A stretch of 17,457 nucleotides of DNA from an uncultured Acidimicrobiaceae bacterium (GTDB lineage: Bacteria; Actinomycetota; Acidimicrobiia; Acidimicrobiales; Ilumatobacteraceae), in assembly GCA_903919215.1 (NCBI GenBank), contig CAIXHI010000302.1:1-17457 (forward strand). The letters are read 5' to 3'. Both the position numbers and the translations under genes were made by a program. How positions within the stretch are numbered: the first letter of the stretch is position 1; each line of letters starts with the position of its first letter. This document shows positions 16,584-17,457 of this stretch, piece after piece. The notes under the pieces were generated by a model. The model saw nothing but the letters and a program-made list of their open reading frames with translations. It was not told the DNA's origin and made no database searches.

Positions 16584-17456
16584 TCACTTGATCCCGGCGA
16601 GGCCGATGGGCGCCACCATCATCGCCAGCGGGCCACGGAACAACGCATTGGGGCTGTACTCCACCACCTGGTCGGGCACCAGTTCCAGGTTGGGGCAGTG
16701 CGTGGTGAGCAGATCGAGGATGATCTTCACCTCGAGGCGGCCCAGGGCGGCACCCATGCAGAAGTGAGCACCCTTGCCGAACGCCAGGTGCAGGTCGGCG
16801 TTGTCACGCTCGATCAGGAAGGCATCGGGGTTCTCGAACACGGTCGGGTCGTGGTCCGCAGAGGCGAAGCACATCATCACCTTGGCGCCAGCCGGAATCG
16901 TGACGCCAGCGATCTCGGTGTCGATCTTGGCGACGCGACGGTGGTTCAACACCGGCCCGTCGTAACGCAGGATCTCTTCCACCGCGTTCGGAATCTTCGA
17001 CGGGTCGGCGATCAGCGCCTCGTACTGGCTGCGGTCGGTGAGCAGCGCCCGTGTGCCATTGCCGATGGTGTTGCACGTGGTCTCATGGCCGGCGAGGGCC
17101 ATGGAGTACACCATGTTGACGATGTCGAAGTCGTTGAGTTGCTCGGGCTTGGCGTCGGACAGTGTGACCAGTTCCGAGACGATGTTGTCCTGACGGTTGG
17201 CCCGGTTGCTGGCCACATGGTCGACGCAGTACTTCCAGAAACTGCAGATGATGTGCGCGATCTCCACCTGCTCCTCATCGCTGAGGCGGCCGTAGGTGAG
17301 CAGTACGCGCTTCGCGCTCCAGTCCTTCAGCATCTCGGTGTCCTCGGACGGGAAGCCGAGCAGGCTGAACGCGGCGAAGCCAGGAAATGGGAACGCGAGG
17401 CGGTCGACGAAGTCGATCACCGGCTCGTCCTTGATACCGAGCACGAGGTTCTCGCA
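16584..17456 (-). CDS. Cytochrome P450 (5' end outside the window)
   Basis: 290 residues remain of a protein of about 400; the frame is open at the right edge, so the true start is beyond it. The I-helix oxygen-activation motif is MALAGHETTCN. The K-helix ExxR is seen as EEILRY. The heme loop is FGKGAHFCMG, with the Cys thiolate ligand in H-F-C-M-G. The order and spacing are those of bacterial class I P450s (CYP107/CYP125/CYP142-like region), which are soluble. They need electrons from a ferredoxin and reductase; no reductase is visible, and the only iron-sulfur candidate nearby is the small HiPIP-like gene 13 nt downstream. It is the most upstream visible gene of the operon. The substrate cannot be told, since the substrate-recognition B-C region is cut off. 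Confidence 0.95.
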   Translation of the reverse strand, partial: CENLVLGIKDEPVIDFVDRLAFPFPGFAAFSLLGFPSEDTEMLKDWSAKRVLLTYGRLSDEEQVEIAHIICSFWKYCVDHVASNRANRQDNIVSELVTLSDAKPEQLNDFDIVNMVYSMALAGHETTCNTIGNGTRALLTDRSQYEALIADPSKIPNAVEEILRYDGPVLNHRRVAKIDTEIAGVTIPAGAKVMMCFASADHDPTVFENPDAFLIERDNADLHLAFGKGAHFCMGAALGRLEVKIILDLLTTHCPNLELVPDQVVEYSPNALFRGPLAMMVAPIGLAGIK

Positions 17457-17457
17457 G

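Overview
The window is high-GC chromosomal DNA with strong codon bias, lipoproteins with long Thr-rich linkers, a cytochrome P450, acyl-CoA-type (thiolase/DUF35) metabolism and a possible leaderless promoter. Together these suggest an actinobacterium, perhaps of the Acidimicrobiia/Ilumatobacter type. The taxon is inferred from gene content only; no rRNA or marker gene is present. No tRNA, rRNA, CRISPR array, insertion sequence or prophage gene was seen.

Layout. (1) 2-277: 3' end of a histidine kinase (+). (2) 308-2888 (-): AA_synth-family protein, then a translationally coupled 3-hydroxyisobutyrate-dehydrogenase-like reductase, then a lipoprotein with two ferredoxin-fold (DUF1330-like) barrels. 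(3) 3006-5882 (+): PAS-rich GGDEF-EAL protein whose GGDEF site is lost and whose EAL site is intact. It diverges from block 2 and may be leaderless. (4) 5950-11115 (-): branched-chain-amino-acid-type ABC importer. Its substrate-binding lipoprotein comes first, then an unusual single-chain LivH-LivM-LivG fusion, then LivF. (5) 11352-13312 (-): formyl-THF deformylase (PurU) followed by an NADP-type zinc alcohol dehydrogenase. (6) 13417-14998 (+): thiolase-like protein without an obvious nucleophilic Cys, plus its DUF35 Zn-ribbon/OB partner. (7) 15127-17456 (-): compact operon of a P450 (5' end outside the window), a 73-aa HiPIP-like iron-sulfur protein, an NTF2/SnoaL-like protein and an isochorismatase-fold protein lacking catalytic residues.

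The most interesting points are the HiPIP-like protein without an export signal next to a P450 (possible unusual redox partner), the non-coding architecture of the ABC importer, and the LivHMG fusion. In the importer, a 27-nt element with 24 identical positions lies in the leaders of both the binding-protein gene and the permease gene. Two hairpins with the same outer stem also sit between those genes. Their mismatches on the + strand all become G-U pairs in the minus-strand RNA, which points to selected RNA structure that could set the binding-protein to permease ratio. Hairpins also close several other transcription units.
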